From the NCBI RefSeq assembly GCF_000026985.1, contig NC_017390.1:2043807-2107806 (forward strand): DNA of 64,000 bases, written 5' to 3'. The notes beneath the pieces are model-generated. The model was given only the letters and a program-made list of their open reading frames with translations. It was not told the origin of the DNA and did not search any database. This DNA comes from Erwinia pyrifoliae DSM 12163. GTDB lineage: Bacteria; Pseudomonadota; Gammaproteobacteria; Enterobacterales; Enterobacteriaceae. The translations under genes and the position numbers were made by a program. Of the stretch, positions 10,342-18,167 are shown piece by piece; the first letter of the stretch is position 1, and every line of letters starts with the position of its first letter.

Positions 10342-10369
10342 GGTGCGCATAATGTATATTATGTTAAAT
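10342..10369 (+). other. dif: dif chromosome dimer resolution site
   Basis: The XerC half is GGTGCGCATAA, the centre TGTATA and the XerD half TTATGTTAAAT. As I know the E. coli K-12 dif sequence, all 28 bases match. XerCD resolve chromosome dimers here under FtsK control. Nearby KOPS polarity, and the Ter and matS sites to the right, agree with a terminus location. Confidence 0.95.
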
Positions 10370-10400
10370 TGAATAGACTGGGGCGAGGATAGCGCTTTTG

Positions 10401-10772
10401 TCATGCAGACTGTTTTAGTGCTTCAGCAATATGCCATACATCCAGGCTCCCCTGCGCTGCTGCGACAGCCAACTCTTCATGGCTTGGAGAAAACCGAAGA
10501 AGAATCCCATTACGGCGCAGAAATAATGCCGTTGAAGCAAATGCGGTTCTCTTATTTGCATCATTGAAACAATGCCCCCGCGCGATGGCCAGCAGATATG
10601 CAGCAGCCAGAACGTATATATCAACCTCGCCTTCGTACATGTGGCGGTTCAGAATTCGTGTTGCCATACTTTCTATCCGACCAGGATCAGCATAACCGGC
10701 CAGACCTCCGTAAGCGACAATCATACGCTCATGAATGCCGATGATGTCTTCACTGGTTAGAAAATTGATCAT
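10401..10772 (-). CDS. doc: Doc family toxin (Fic fold)
   Basis: 123 aa. It carries the Doc/Fic active-site motif HCFNDANKRTA (about residues 67-77), complete with the His, Asp/Asn, Asn, Lys and Arg positions used by Doc. P1 Doc phosphorylates and inactivates EF-Tu. Length is typical of Doc (about 126 aa). The start codon overlaps the antitoxin stop codon (ATGA at 10769-10772), so translation is coupled, antitoxin first. It lies 32 bp from dif, with its 3' end facing dif. The pair may be a stabilising module that came with the adjacent insertion, but I see no second dif-like site to prove an Xer-mobilised module. Confidence 0.9.
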   Translation of the reverse strand: MINFLTSEDIIGIHERMIVAYGGLAGYADPGRIESMATRILNRHMYEGEVDIYVLAAAYLLAIARGHCFNDANKRTAFASTALFLRRNGILLRFSPSHEELAVAAAQGSLDVWHIAEALKQSA

Positions 10773-10996
10773 CGGTTCTTAAGAGCCTCAAGTGTCTGCC
10801 CATGTTCAGTAAACAACCAATCAAAGTCCGATTCGGCCTGAATCTTTTGCATTTTTTCATACTGCCCGGCATCAATCACTATAACGGGCTTTGCCGATCT
10901 GCGTGTGATCATTACTGGCTTACCGTTGGCAACGCTATCAAGAACGGATGCCAGTTCATTACGGGCTGTTGTAAAATTTATAGCTTGCATAGTCAT
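10769..10996 (-). CDS. phd: Phd/YefM family antitoxin
   Basis: 75 aa. The N-terminal half has the Phd/YefM DNA-binding fold (INFTTARNELASVLDSVANGKPVMITRRSAKPVIVIDAGQY), and the acidic, flexible C-terminus (AESDFDWLFTEHGQTLEALKNR) is the expected Doc-neutralising region. It precedes and overlaps doc by 4 bp. Phd proteins repress their own operon cooperatively with Doc. Three tandem 12-bp repeats lie 14-49 bp upstream of its start and are the likely operator. An alternative start at the internal Met3 is possible. Confidence 0.9.
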   Translation of the reverse strand: MTMQAINFTTARNELASVLDSVANGKPVMITRRSAKPVIVIDAGQYEKMQKIQAESDFDWLFTEHGQTLEALKNR

Positions 10997-11009
10997 AGCC
11001 TTATTGAAA

Positions 11010-11045
11010 TGTACAATCCAACATACACTCCAATGTACACTCCAA
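11010..11045. promoter_or_regulatory. Three tandem 12-bp repeats, putative phd-doc operator
   Basis: TGTACAATCCAA, CATACACTCCAA and TGTACACTCCAA follow each other without spacer, just upstream of phd. Their position and tandem nature suit cooperative autoregulation by Phd-Doc. Confidence 0.6.
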
Positions 11046-11203
11046 AGGTGTTTATTTCAATATGGGGCACTCCATCATGGCATAACGCGATGCAAAAAAA
11101 TGCTGTCAGATGATTAAAAAACCACCGAATCCCCCATCCTTATCAATGTTTATGTACTACGCTTAGTGTCGAAAATAACCATTTAAACATGGAGAGTATG
11201 GCG

Positions 11204-12676
11204 ATGAGCGATGATGTGCGTAAACCAACAACTACAGACGCGGGGATCCCGGTAGCCAGTGATGAGCATTCATTAACGGTTGGTCCTGATGGCCCTATCG
11301 TGCTGCATGATCATTACCTGATTGAGCAGATGGCTAATTTCAATCGTGAACGTATTCCTGAACGCCAGCCGCACGCAAAAGGCAGCGGTGCTTTTGGTCA
11401 CTTTGAAGTGACCGAAGATGTCAGCCAGTATACCAAGGCCGCCCTCTTCCAGCCTGGTGTCAAAACCGATGTGGTTATGCGGTTCTCAACGGTGGCGGGT
11501 GAACGTGGCAGCCCGGATACCTGGCGTGACCCACGCGGTTTTTCAATTAAGTTTTACACCAGCGAAGGTAACTACGATATGGTCGGGAATAACACTCCGG
11601 TGTTTTTCATTCGCGACCCGATGAAGTTCCAGCATTTCATCCGTTCCCAGAAACGTCGTGCGGATAATAATCTGCGCGATAACGACATGCAGTGGGATTT
11701 CTGGACCCTGTCTCCAGAATCGGCTCATCAGGTGACCTGGCTGATGGGCGATCGTGGGATCCCTAAAAGCTGGCGCCATATGAATGGGTATTCGAGCCAC
11801 ACTTATATGTGGGTCAATACCCAGGGCGAGAAGTTTTGGGTGAAATATCACTTTAAAACCGATCAGGGCGTTGAGTTCCTGGCTCAGGAAAATGCCGATA
11901 CGCTAGCCGGTCAGGATGGCGATTATCATACCCGCGATCTGTTTGAAGCAATCAAAGCAGGAAATTCACCAAGCTGGACGCTTCATATGCAGATTATGCC
12001 GTTCGCTGATGCTGAAACCTATCGTTATAACCCGTTCGATCTCACCAAGGTCTGGCCGCACAGTGATTATCCGCTGATCAAAGTGGGCAAACTGGTGTTG
12101 GACCGCAATCCTACCGATAACTTCGCGCAAATTGAGCAGGTTGCTTTTGAGCCAAATAATCTGGTGCCCGGCATTGGCTTAAGCCCGGATAAAATGTTGA
12201 TGGGCCGTATATTCGCTTATGCTGACGCTCACCGCGCGCGGCTGGGTGTTAACTACAAGCAGATCCCGGTGAATGCGCCTAAGTCCCCGGTGAACAGTTA
12301 CAGCAAAGATGGTGCGATGCGTATTCATCTCGCCTCTGACCCAGTCTATGCGCCTAATTCAAAAGGTGGGCCGGCGGCGGACGGTGAACGCTATCCGACA
12401 GATACAACCTGGGAATCTCAGGGAAATCTGGTGCGCTCGGCTTACACACTGCGTGCAGATGACGATGATTACGGTCAGGCGAATGACCTGGTAAATAAGG
12501 TCATGGATGCCGCCGCTCGCGATCGCCTGGTGAACAACGTCACCGGCCATCTGTTGAAGGGAGTCGAAGAACCGGTTCTTTCACGCGCGTTTGAATACTG
12601 GCGCAATATCGACAGGGCAACAGGCGATCGTATTGCTGCTAACGTATTGCAGGAAAGAGCGAAACGTGATCAATAA
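11204..12676 (+). CDS. katA: Catalase, clade 3 monofunctional haem type
   Basis: 490 aa from ATG 11204, chosen because GGAG lies nine bases upstream; ATGs at 11189 and 11198 are alternatives. Decomposes H2O2 to water and oxygen. Seen: distal-side [27 protein letters not shown] with the surrounding [13 protein letters not shown], the [11 protein letters not shown] segment and the proximal haem signature around [14 protein letters not shown], whose Tyr ligates haem. Length and lack of a C-terminal flavodoxin-like domain place it with small-subunit KatA enzymes rather than KatE. It stands alone with its own terminator, and is likely important against host or plant oxidative bursts (inference). 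Confidence 0.96.
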   Translation: MSDDVRKPTTTDAGIPVASDEHSLTVGPDGPIVLHDHYLIEQMANFNRERIPERQPHAKGSGAFGHFEVTEDVSQYTKAALFQPGVKTDVVMRFSTVAGERGSPDTWRDPRGFSIKFYTSEGNYDMVGNNTPVFFIRDPMKFQHFIRSQKRRADNNLRDNDMQWDFWTLSPESAHQVTWLMGDRGIPKSWRHMNGYSSHTYMWVNTQGEKFWVKYHFKTDQGVEFLAQENADTLAGQDGDYHTRDLFEAIKAGNSPSWTLHMQIMPFADAETYRYNPFDLTKVWPHSDYPLIKVGKLVLDRNPTDNFAQIEQVAFEPNNLVPGIGLSPDKMLMGRIFAYADAHRARLGVNYKQIPVNAPKSPVNSYSKDGAMRIHLASDPVYAPNSKGGPAADGERYPTDTTWESQGNLVRSAYTLRADDDDYGQANDLVNKVMDAAARDRLVNNVTGHLLKGVEEPVLSRAFEYWRNIDRATGDRIAANVLQERAKRDQ

Positions 12677-12686
12677 CGCCTGAATG

Positions 12687-12710
12687 AAGCGCCTTTAAGG
12701 CGCTTTTTTT
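12687..12710 (+). terminator. katA terminator
   Basis: The hairpin AAGCGCC-TTTA-GGCGCTT is followed by a run of T, 11 bp after the katA stop codon. It may also serve the convergent phosphatase gene. Confidence 0.85.
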
Positions 12711-12757
12711 ATGAGCCATGCGGTACTCAAGACGGGATTGATTAAGTGGTGCATGCG

Positions 12758-13507
12758 CTATTTAATCTCTTTCCAGCCTTCAGTGTCATAGGTCGACCAG
12801 GCGCCATAGGCAGAATTTGGCAGCACGAACCAGTCATCACCAAAATGTGCCGCGCTTTCACTAACCAGCTGGTGTTGCGATTCGGCACTTTTTTTCGCTT
12901 TAAACTGGGCGGCGAAGTCTGGCAGGCTGTCGCCTAACAGCATGATTATCTGATAGTCCCGCATTATCTTCGCCCGGCGTTTCTCTTTGGATTCTGTATC
13001 CAGCAGGACATTCTGTTCAGAAACCTGGGGCAGCCCCAATTTTTTTAAGGTTGCCATGGTCTGGGCCTTATTTTTTTCAAAACGATCTGAAACGTAGAAA
13101 ATACGGACTTTTTTGTTGTTCACGTTTTCGAGAAAGGCTTTCGCGCCAGGGATTAACCTGGGATTGCCGTGTTTTTCCCAGCTGTCCCAGGTGTCCCATT
13201 GGGTATAGTCATGGCATTCTTTAGCGTCCCGTACCAGCAATGCGCTGTTGTCGATAACGGTTTCGTCCAGGTCCAGCACAATTGCGGCTTTTTCCGGAGC
13301 ACTTAACTGGCCTAATTTTTGGTCAAAACGCGCCTGAGCGAAGCGGTAAGTCTGTAGCTGTAAAGCCATGACTTCAGCGGACTTTTGTTGATAGCGCAGT
13401 GCCATTTCATAATTCTGCGCCGGGCAGCTCGATGACGCCGCTGCGGCTAAAACTGCAGTGCTGGTGAATGACAATGTCAGGAGTACCGCTTTTTTTAGTA
13501 CGTGCAT
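12758..13507 (-). CDS. HAD-family secreted acid phosphatase (class IIIB, e(P4)-like)
   Basis: 249 aa. Seen: a cleavable signal peptide (about residues 1-21, MHVLKKAVLLTLSFTSTAVLA), then the catalytic loop VLDLDETVIDN with the nucleophilic and acid/base Asp pair, a YVSDRFEK segment (motif II region) and LLGDSLPDF (acidic motif). This is the layout of the subfamily IIIB 5'-nucleotidase/acid phosphatases such as Haemophilus e(P4). No lipobox is evident, so the protein is probably periplasmic rather than a lipoprotein. Substrates are probably nucleotide monophosphates (family knowledge). It converges with katA; the region upstream is open, with no operon partner. Confidence 0.88.
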   Translation of the reverse strand: MHVLKKAVLLTLSFTSTAVLAAAASSSCPAQNYEMALRYQQKSAEVMALQLQTYRFAQARFDQKLGQLSAPEKAAIVLDLDETVIDNSALLVRDAKECHDYTQWDTWDSWEKHGNPRLIPGAKAFLENVNNKKVRIFYVSDRFEKNKAQTMATLKKLGLPQVSEQNVLLDTESKEKRRAKIMRDYQIIMLLGDSLPDFAAQFKAKKSAESQHQLVSESAAHFGDDWFVLPNSAYGAWSTYDTEGWKEIK

Positions 13508-13651
13508 ATGATCCCTTTATAATAAGAAAAATCAAAAACCAAGAGGTGCTACCTCTCCATTACGCCTTGGTGAGGTCATCATGTCTACCCTATTTTGATT
13601 GAGAATCAGTGACAGTAGCGCAAATGTAGCAACGGATAAGCACGTCCGCGA

Positions 13652-13837
13652 TTGTCAGTCGGTGAGCGTCCTGTAATAACAAATTTAGCCACCTGGTGGG
13701 AGGATCTGGAGGCGATTAAGGCGTTTGCCGGGGAGAATTACCCTGTTGCAGTGACTTATCCGGATGATGAACAGTTCCAGCTGCTTTCAGACCCATACGT
13801 TTTTCAACACCACGTTGAGGCGGTATTCCGGCTTTGA
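13652..13837 (+). pseudogene. Remnant of antibiotic-biosynthesis-monooxygenase-like (ABM) protein
   Basis: The readable 61-codon frame matches only the C-terminal half of small ABM-domain proteins of about 100 aa. The recognisable part is TWWEDLEAIKAFAGENYPVAVTYP, then LSDPYVFQHHVE. The first ten codons look unrelated, the only start is TTG and there is no convincing ribosome site. I read it as a decayed gene whose 5' half is lost. Confidence 0.55.
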
Positions 13838-13843
13838 ACCCGT

Positions 13844-14320
13844 CTACGTACCCTTCCCGATCAACCCTTTACGCATGCGAAAATTGATAAAGTACTGGCC
13901 ACGTACCGCTACGCTCTGCTGCGCCACCAGTTGATAGCCTCGCTGCATAAAGAAAGACTTTGCCGTTATACTTGCTTCAGTATCAACCTGTTTTAATCCT
14001 TTTTCAGTGGCTGCTTGCTCTAGCGTATTCATCAGCAATGTCGCCACCCCGCAGCGCTGGTAGCCTGCATCGGTGAATAACAGGTCAAGATGGCCATGAG
14101 CTTCCAGCAAAGTGAAACCAATGATCTTATTATTGTGGCAGGCCACCCACACATCACCGTTGTCCAAACGCCGCTTCCAGTCGGTGCGATCAGCATGGCT
14201 CCAGGCTTCGGTTTGTTGCTGACTGTAATCCCGTGCCGCAATTAGCCGTACTGCCCGTTGGAAAACGGCAATAACGGTTGTCAGGTCGGCGGGTTGGTAT
14301 TTTCTGATGGTGATTTCCAT
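13844..14320 (-). CDS. GNAT family N-acetyltransferase
   Basis: 158 aa from ATG 14320. The longer frame to 14356 would need a TTG start and adds twelve residues outside the family fold. Seen: the opening beta strand/helix MEITIRKYQPADLTTVIAVFQRAV, a central HLDLLFTDAGYQRCGVATLLMNTLEQAA that holds the acetyl-CoA pyrophosphate-binding loop (Q/R-x-x-G-x-A), and a closing SFFMQRGYQLVAQQSV typical of YafP-like GNAT enzymes. The acceptor substrate is not predictable. It is transcribed separately from osmB; the spacer is short. Confidence 0.85.
   Translation of the reverse strand: MEITIRKYQPADLTTVIAVFQRAVRLIAARDYSQQQTEAWSHADRTDWKRRLDNGDVWVACHNNKIIGFTLLEAHGHLDLLFTDAGYQRCGVATLLMNTLEQAATEKGLKQVDTEASITAKSFFMQRGYQLVAQQSVAVRGQYFINFRMRKGLIGKGT
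13851..13858 (-). promoter_or_regulatory. KOPS-like octamer, leftward
   Basis: CCCTTCCC on the + strand reads GGGAAGGG on the minus strand, pointing left to dif. It lies in the end of the acetyltransferase gene. Confidence 0.4.
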
Positions 14321-14434
14321 ATAAATAGCCCAATCGCAGTAAAAAAACGGGGTCAACGGGATGGTATGTCAATTGCGGGGGGAAGTGAAGATGGGTACCG
14401 CAGAGCAGATCAACCGTCTGCGGCACCACCTGAA

Positions 14435-14644
14435 TTAGCGGCTAACCTGATGACCGACAACACCACCAATCGCCGCACCACCGAGGGTGCCCCATGTGCT
14501 ACCGCCCGTTAATACGGCCCCGCCCACTGCGCCAACACCCGCGCCTATAGCGGTGTTTCTACCGCGATGAGACATGCCACAAGCCGACACGGCGAAGGTT
14601 ATCAGCAGAACAATTGCCATAGTACCACTGCGTTTTAACAGCAT
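14435..14644 (-). CDS. osmB: Osmotically inducible lipoprotein B
   Basis: 69 aa. Seen: a lipoprotein signal with lipobox VSAC (Cys22), followed by RGRNTAIGAGVGAVGGAVLTGG and GTLGGAAIGGVVGHQVSR, a glycine-zipper sequence almost identical in pattern to E. coli OsmB (72 aa). OsmB is an outer-membrane lipoprotein induced by osmotic and envelope stress through RpoS and Rcs in E. coli. Met9 is an alternative start, but Met1 keeps the basic n-region. The gene is monocistronic. Confidence 0.92.
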   Translation of the reverse strand: MLLKRSGTMAIVLLITFAVSACGMSHRGRNTAIGAGVGAVGGAVLTGGSTWGTLGGAAIGGVVGHQVSR

Positions 14645-15291
14645 TTTTATCTCACCACACTTGAGTTATGGAATGTCAGAGTCAGCATCTGACTCTAAGT
14701 ATTTAGTACAAAGCCCAACATCTGTCGTGACTCAGGCAGAATATAATGCTTGCTGTGTGCACTTGACAGGTAAAAACTCTGATATTGCCTGCGCCTGTTG
14801 CGCTAAAAAATGTCAACGATGATTAAGACGGCTGACAAGTCGGTCAGATGTTTCTTGATTAGCATTATCTGGCAGCAATAAGCAGGCTATCAGCCCCGCG
14901 CACAGGTAACAGGCACCGCGTAGCATAGAGTGACTGGCAAGCCCACGGTTGACGGCACGGCGGATTATTTAACCGGCGCGGGGAAGGATGTCGCAAGTAT
15001 GGCATTTTAACTCTTGGTGCAAACAGATGATTATTTTATTGCGTATTGTCCCGTCTTCTAAAACTGGATAAAATGCCAGAGCATTGTCGAATGTTCTTTC
15101 GCTTACACAACATGTTTAAATTGTATTTAATTATATCCACCCAATTAATTTCAATACTGCCACAATAAAACAATAAATCTACAAATACCGAAAAAATAAA
15201 ATGCACGGATAGTAAATAATTCATTGACCAGCACTAAATTATATATACACTCAAGTCTCACTTACACCAGCAAGAAAAGAAGAGAGCTAAA
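14645..15291. other. Intergenic region osmB / PI-PLC gene
   Basis: About 650 bp. It holds the osmB promoter, then a transporter-like gene remnant on the minus strand (14813 to about 14965), then about 290 bp of very AT-rich DNA that belongs in composition to the PI-PLC gene and probably contains its promoter. Confidence 0.5.
14813..14962 (-). pseudogene. Possible remnant of a transporter C-terminus
   Basis: The minus strand has a closed frame of about 48 codons that reads AVNRGLASHSMLRGACYLC, then a hydrophobic AGLIACLLLP, then a polar tail and TGA at 14813. It looks like the last membrane helix and tail of an MFS-type transporter. A stop lies directly upstream and no start exists, so it is at most a fragment. 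Confidence 0.35.
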
Positions 15292-16695
15292 ATGCATAAT
15301 AAAGGAACTTATCTAAACCCGAAAAAATGGGCAGATAAAGGCGTGGAAGGAGACATCTACTATAATCCCGCCAATTCTCTGTACTATGTTTTCAAAAGAG
15401 AAGGAAGTCCAGGTGATAACAAATGGTATTACCCTTCAGGAAAAGAAGACAATAAATACTTTCTTTTTGGGGGTATGAATGCCGGCACGCGTGAACAGCC
15501 AAAGACGTGGTCGGAATATGGAACATCAGGCTGCATTTATCACAAGCCAGAATTTGGATATATGAAGTTAATAATGAATGGAAATCCATCCCGAAATAAA
15601 TGGTATTTTCCAGTCAATGGTGAATCAAATAGTTACTGGGACTTTATCGGTTGGAAAGTCGGAACTTTTATGGATGCTAAATCATACAATGATGATGGCG
15701 AAGAGGGAGATATTTACTACTCTCCTAAATGGAGTTATTTTTATGAGTTAAGACATCGTGGCAATCCATCAAAAGATCAGTTATCTTTTCCTCCTCATCG
15801 TGAAGATACTGAACACTGGAAGTTCAAAGGATTTATCTCCAGCAAAAACTGGCTTAATTTTATAGACGATAAGCATCCAATTAACCAACTATCCATACCG
15901 GGAACACACAACTCTGCAACTTACACCATCGGTAAAAACGCGGTAATTAGTGCCTGGGTTAAAACCCAGTATGAATCGGTATGGGATCAGCTTCTCGATG
16001 GCGTAAGGTTCATTGACGCGCGCTGCCGCCATATTTCAAATGTGTTTACCATGCATCATGACAAGTTTTATTTAGATGTTAACTTTGGCACAATCCTCAA
16101 TGACTGCTACAGATTTCTTGAGAAATATCCCAGTGAATTTATATTCATGTCCGTCAAAAATGAACATACAGAAGAGAACTGTTCTCGCAGCTTTGCTAAA
16201 ACATTTGAAGAAAAATATTATGACCCCAAAAGATGGTTTGTAGAAGGCCGCTTCCCCAAGCTGGAAGAAGTCAGAGGAAAGATAGTCTTGTTAAAACGCT
16301 TTGATGGCAGCACTGTTGGAAAAAGTCTTTATTGGGGGGATAATACAACATTCGACACTACGAATGGCTCCATGAAAATACATGTACAGGATAAATATAA
16401 TGAGCGCAATGAGTCAGAAAAATGGTGCGCCATCAAATCTGCCTGGGATTTCTCAGAATCTAATTCCAGAGCAGGTTGGTTGACGATCAACTACACCAGC
16501 ATTGCTGCAGATACGTTTACATCAGCAAAGTCATATGCGCGTGATAAAAATCCCGAGCTGGCTAATTACATCAGGAAACGCAAGAATTATGGGGGAATTA
16601 TTGCTTCGGACTTTTATCCGATTGGAGATTTAGCAAGGCGCGTCATTGAGACTAATTTCAAGAGCGTCAATGAATTACAAAATTTGCGTTCTTAG
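15292..16695 (+). CDS. PI-PLC X-domain phosphodiesterase with three N-terminal repeats
   Basis: 467 aa, no signal peptide, from ATG 15292. Residues about 3-180 are three tandem copies of a 57-60-residue module: G-T, then K-x-W, then G-x-x-G-D/C-I-Y, then G-x-P-S-x-N-K-W-Y-F-P, ending W/Y-x-F-x-G. Residues 184-460 are a bacterial-type phosphatidylinositol phospholipase C X domain: NQLSIPGTHNSATY with catalytic His206, LLDGVRFIDARCR, the second His in MHHDKFYLD (His255/256), SEFIFMSVKNEH, and ASDFY with Asp440. The position after His206 is Asn where Bacillus PI-PLC has Asp. The gene is visibly AT-rich against its neighbours. Repeats probably bind glycan, lipid or protein; the role as host-directed effector or toxin is inference. 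Confidence 0.85.
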   Translation: MHNKGTYLNPKKWADKGVEGDIYYNPANSLYYVFKREGSPGDNKWYYPSGKEDNKYFLFGGMNAGTREQPKTWSEYGTSGCIYHKPEFGYMKLIMNGNPSRNKWYFPVNGESNSYWDFIGWKVGTFMDAKSYNDDGEEGDIYYSPKWSYFYELRHRGNPSKDQLSFPPHREDTEHWKFKGFISSKNWLNFIDDKHPINQLSIPGTHNSATYTIGKNAVISAWVKTQYESVWDQLLDGVRFIDARCRHISNVFTMHHDKFYLDVNFGTILNDCYRFLEKYPSEFIFMSVKNEHTEENCSRSFAKTFEEKYYDPKRWFVEGRFPKLEEVRGKIVLLKRFDGSTVGKSLYWGDNTTFDTTNGSMKIHVQDKYNERNESEKWCAIKSAWDFSESNSRAGWLTINYTSIAADTFTSAKSYARDKNPELANYIRKRKNYGGIIASDFYPIGDLARRVIETNFKSVNELQNLRS

Positions 16696-16715
16696 CTGTA
16701 CCCGGTAAATCAATA

Positions 16716-16739
16716 ACAGGCGGCTTTAATGCCGCCTGT
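16716..16739. terminator. Terminator between PI-PLC gene and DUF3313 lipoprotein gene
   Basis: A perfect 9-bp stem, ACAGGCGGC / GCCGCCTGT with loop TTTAAT, between convergent genes. T-tract is weak on both sides. Confidence 0.7.
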
Positions 16740-16759
16740 ATTCTGGCGTCGGAAACAGG

Positions 16760-17422
16760 TTACTTCATCTCAGACAATAACTCATCGGCGCCCTTATCAA
16801 TCCCCGCTCTGGCGGCGGCGAGCGAACCTATACTGGCGCTGATGTTCATTGCATTAGGGTATTGTTTGGTAATATACGCCTTTAACAACCGATTATTATC
16901 AGCCTGATAAATTTCCACTGCATAGCTGACCCAGCCATTCATTAATCCTTCCCGTCCGCGTACCGCCTGCACGATGTTATATGGCCCCCCCGCCAGGTCA
17001 AATTTAGTGAAGGTCCCGATGACCGGGGTGGTCGTTTCAGCCCCCGTTAACGTCAGCCTGATGCGCAACCCATGCGCAGACGGCGGCTGTGCAAAGCTGA
17101 AGCGCGTTTTGAGCGCCTCCGCGTTACGCTGATAAAGGTAATCGGCCAGCTCATTTCGGTCAGCCGGGCTGAGATCGCCAAACTGATTATCTGCTCCGCT
17201 ATAAATGACTACCGGGTCCAGAGTGACTTCGCGGTACTTATTCCATTCAATCGGGCTGTTGGTGCGCCACGGTTGACGGTAAGCCTCGTCGCCAATGTTT
17301 GGCTGCAGCTGTTCAGCAGAAGATAAGCCTGCATAGCGAGGTAGTTGAGTTCCTGCACACCCGGCTAATGCCAGTGACAGCAGAATAATGCTAACGCGAA
17401 AAGGTCCGATCTGGTTCAACAT
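16760..17422 (-). CDS. DUF3313 family lipoprotein
   Basis: 220 aa from ATG 17422. The frame extends upstream to 17500, but that extension crosses the promoter and operator. Seen: MLNQIGPFRVSIILLSLALAGC with lipobox LAGC (Cys22). The mature part, with LTLTGAETTTPVIG, AVEIYQADNNRLLKAYI and ASIGSLAAARAGIDKGADELL, matches the DUF3313 family of outer-membrane-associated lipoproteins of unknown function. It is divergent from a TetR gene, and a perfect palindrome lies just downstream of a strong -35/-10 pair for this gene. It is very likely repressed by that TetR protein. Confidence 0.8.
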   Translation of the reverse strand: MLNQIGPFRVSIILLSLALAGCAGTQLPRYAGLSSAEQLQPNIGDEAYRQPWRTNSPIEWNKYREVTLDPVVIYSGADNQFGDLSPADRNELADYLYQRNAEALKTRFSFAQPPSAHGLRIRLTLTGAETTTPVIGTFTKFDLAGGPYNIVQAVRGREGLMNGWVSYAVEIYQADNNRLLKAYITKQYPNAMNISASIGSLAAARAGIDKGADELLSEMK

Positions 17423-17441
17423 AGTAAAATCCCATAAATGC

Positions 17442-17456
17442 ACCGTACTGTACGGT
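17442..17456. promoter_or_regulatory. Palindromic operator ACCGTAC-T-GTACGGT
   Basis: A perfect inverted repeat with 7-bp arms and a 1-bp spacer, set 3 bp downstream of the -10 element of the DUF3313 lipoprotein promoter and 71 bp from the divergent tetR start. Size and place suit a TetR-family operator. Confidence 0.7.
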
Positions 17457-17459
17457 TTA

Positions 17460-17488
17460 TTTATGCCCTGGCAGGATTTTTCTGTCAA
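17460..17488 (-). promoter_or_regulatory. Sigma70-type promoter of the DUF3313 lipoprotein gene
   Basis: The minus strand has TTGACA (17488-17483), a 17-bp spacer and CATAAA (17465-17460). The -35 is a perfect consensus. Confidence 0.65.
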
Positions 17489-17527
17489 TAGAATGTACAC
17501 TCTGATTTATTTTTCTAGAGAAACCCG

Positions 17528-18160
17528 ATGAAAGTTCGTACTGAAGAGCGCCGTGAGGCGATTGTCGAAGCTGCCGCACAGTTGTTCCAGCAGATGGGTT
17601 ACGAACGTGCCTCAATGAACGAGCTGGCAAAACGTTTGGGCGGTTCGAAGGCCACGCTATATAACTATTTTCCTTCGAAAGAAGAGCTGTTCAGCGCAGT
17701 GATCCGTACTTACGCCACCCGGCATCTGACCGACGCCGCCAGCGCACTGGACACCCCTTTAAGCAAAAATGTCACGCTGGAGGAGAAGCTGCAACACTTT
17801 GGCGAGCAAATGCTCAAGGTTATGACCACCGATAATACCGCCCTCGCGGTCTACCGCATGGTGGTGGCAGAAGCCGGTCACTCCGAAATGGGTATGCTGT
17901 TTTATGAATCAGGTCCGCGTGAGAGCGTGGAAAAGCTGGCGCGGGTGTTTTCATCCGCGATGGATAACGGCGTGCTGCGTATTGGCGATGCGCGCATCCG
18001 CGCACTGCAATTTCTGGCTTTACTGACGGCAGAAATCGAAATACGCATTTATCAGCGTGCGGCACCGCCGTTGAGCGTGAAACGCGTGCAGGAAATGACC
18101 GCCTGTGCGGTAAGAATGTTTATGGCTGGCGCGGCTAATCCGTCTCTCTCGGTGAGGTAA
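17528..18160 (+). CDS. TetR/AcrR family regulator
   Basis: 210 aa. The N-terminal 50 residues are a TetR DNA-binding domain: REAIVEAAAQLFQQMGYERASMNELAKRLGGSKATLYNYFPSKEELF, containing the classic GxxKxTLYxYFxxKEEL recognition turn. The rest is an all-helical ligand domain resembling the AefR-like C-terminal family. It is divergent from the DUF3313 lipoprotein gene across an operator palindrome, so it probably represses that gene and perhaps itself. The following gene, a DUF1345 membrane protein, begins 8 bp after its stop codon and is probably co-transcribed but frameshifted. The ligand is unknown. Confidence 0.92.
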   Translation: MKVRTEERREAIVEAAAQLFQQMGYERASMNELAKRLGGSKATLYNYFPSKEELFSAVIRTYATRHLTDAASALDTPLSKNVTLEEKLQHFGEQMLKVMTTDNTALAVYRMVVAEAGHSEMGMLFYESGPRESVEKLARVFSSAMDNGVLRIGDARIRALQFLALLTAEIEIRIYQRAAPPLSVKRVQEMTACAVRMFMAGAANPSLSVR

Positions 18161-18167
18161 CGCCTTG

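Noticed and set aside
10342..11190. An Xer-integrated mobile element (two dif sites around phd-doc)
   Set aside because: Only one dif is present; no XerC/XerD half-site was found on the far side of phd.
14574..14822. 82-codon + strand frame between osmB and the PI-PLC gene
   Set aside because: It overlaps osmB in antisense, has no ribosome site and no family features.
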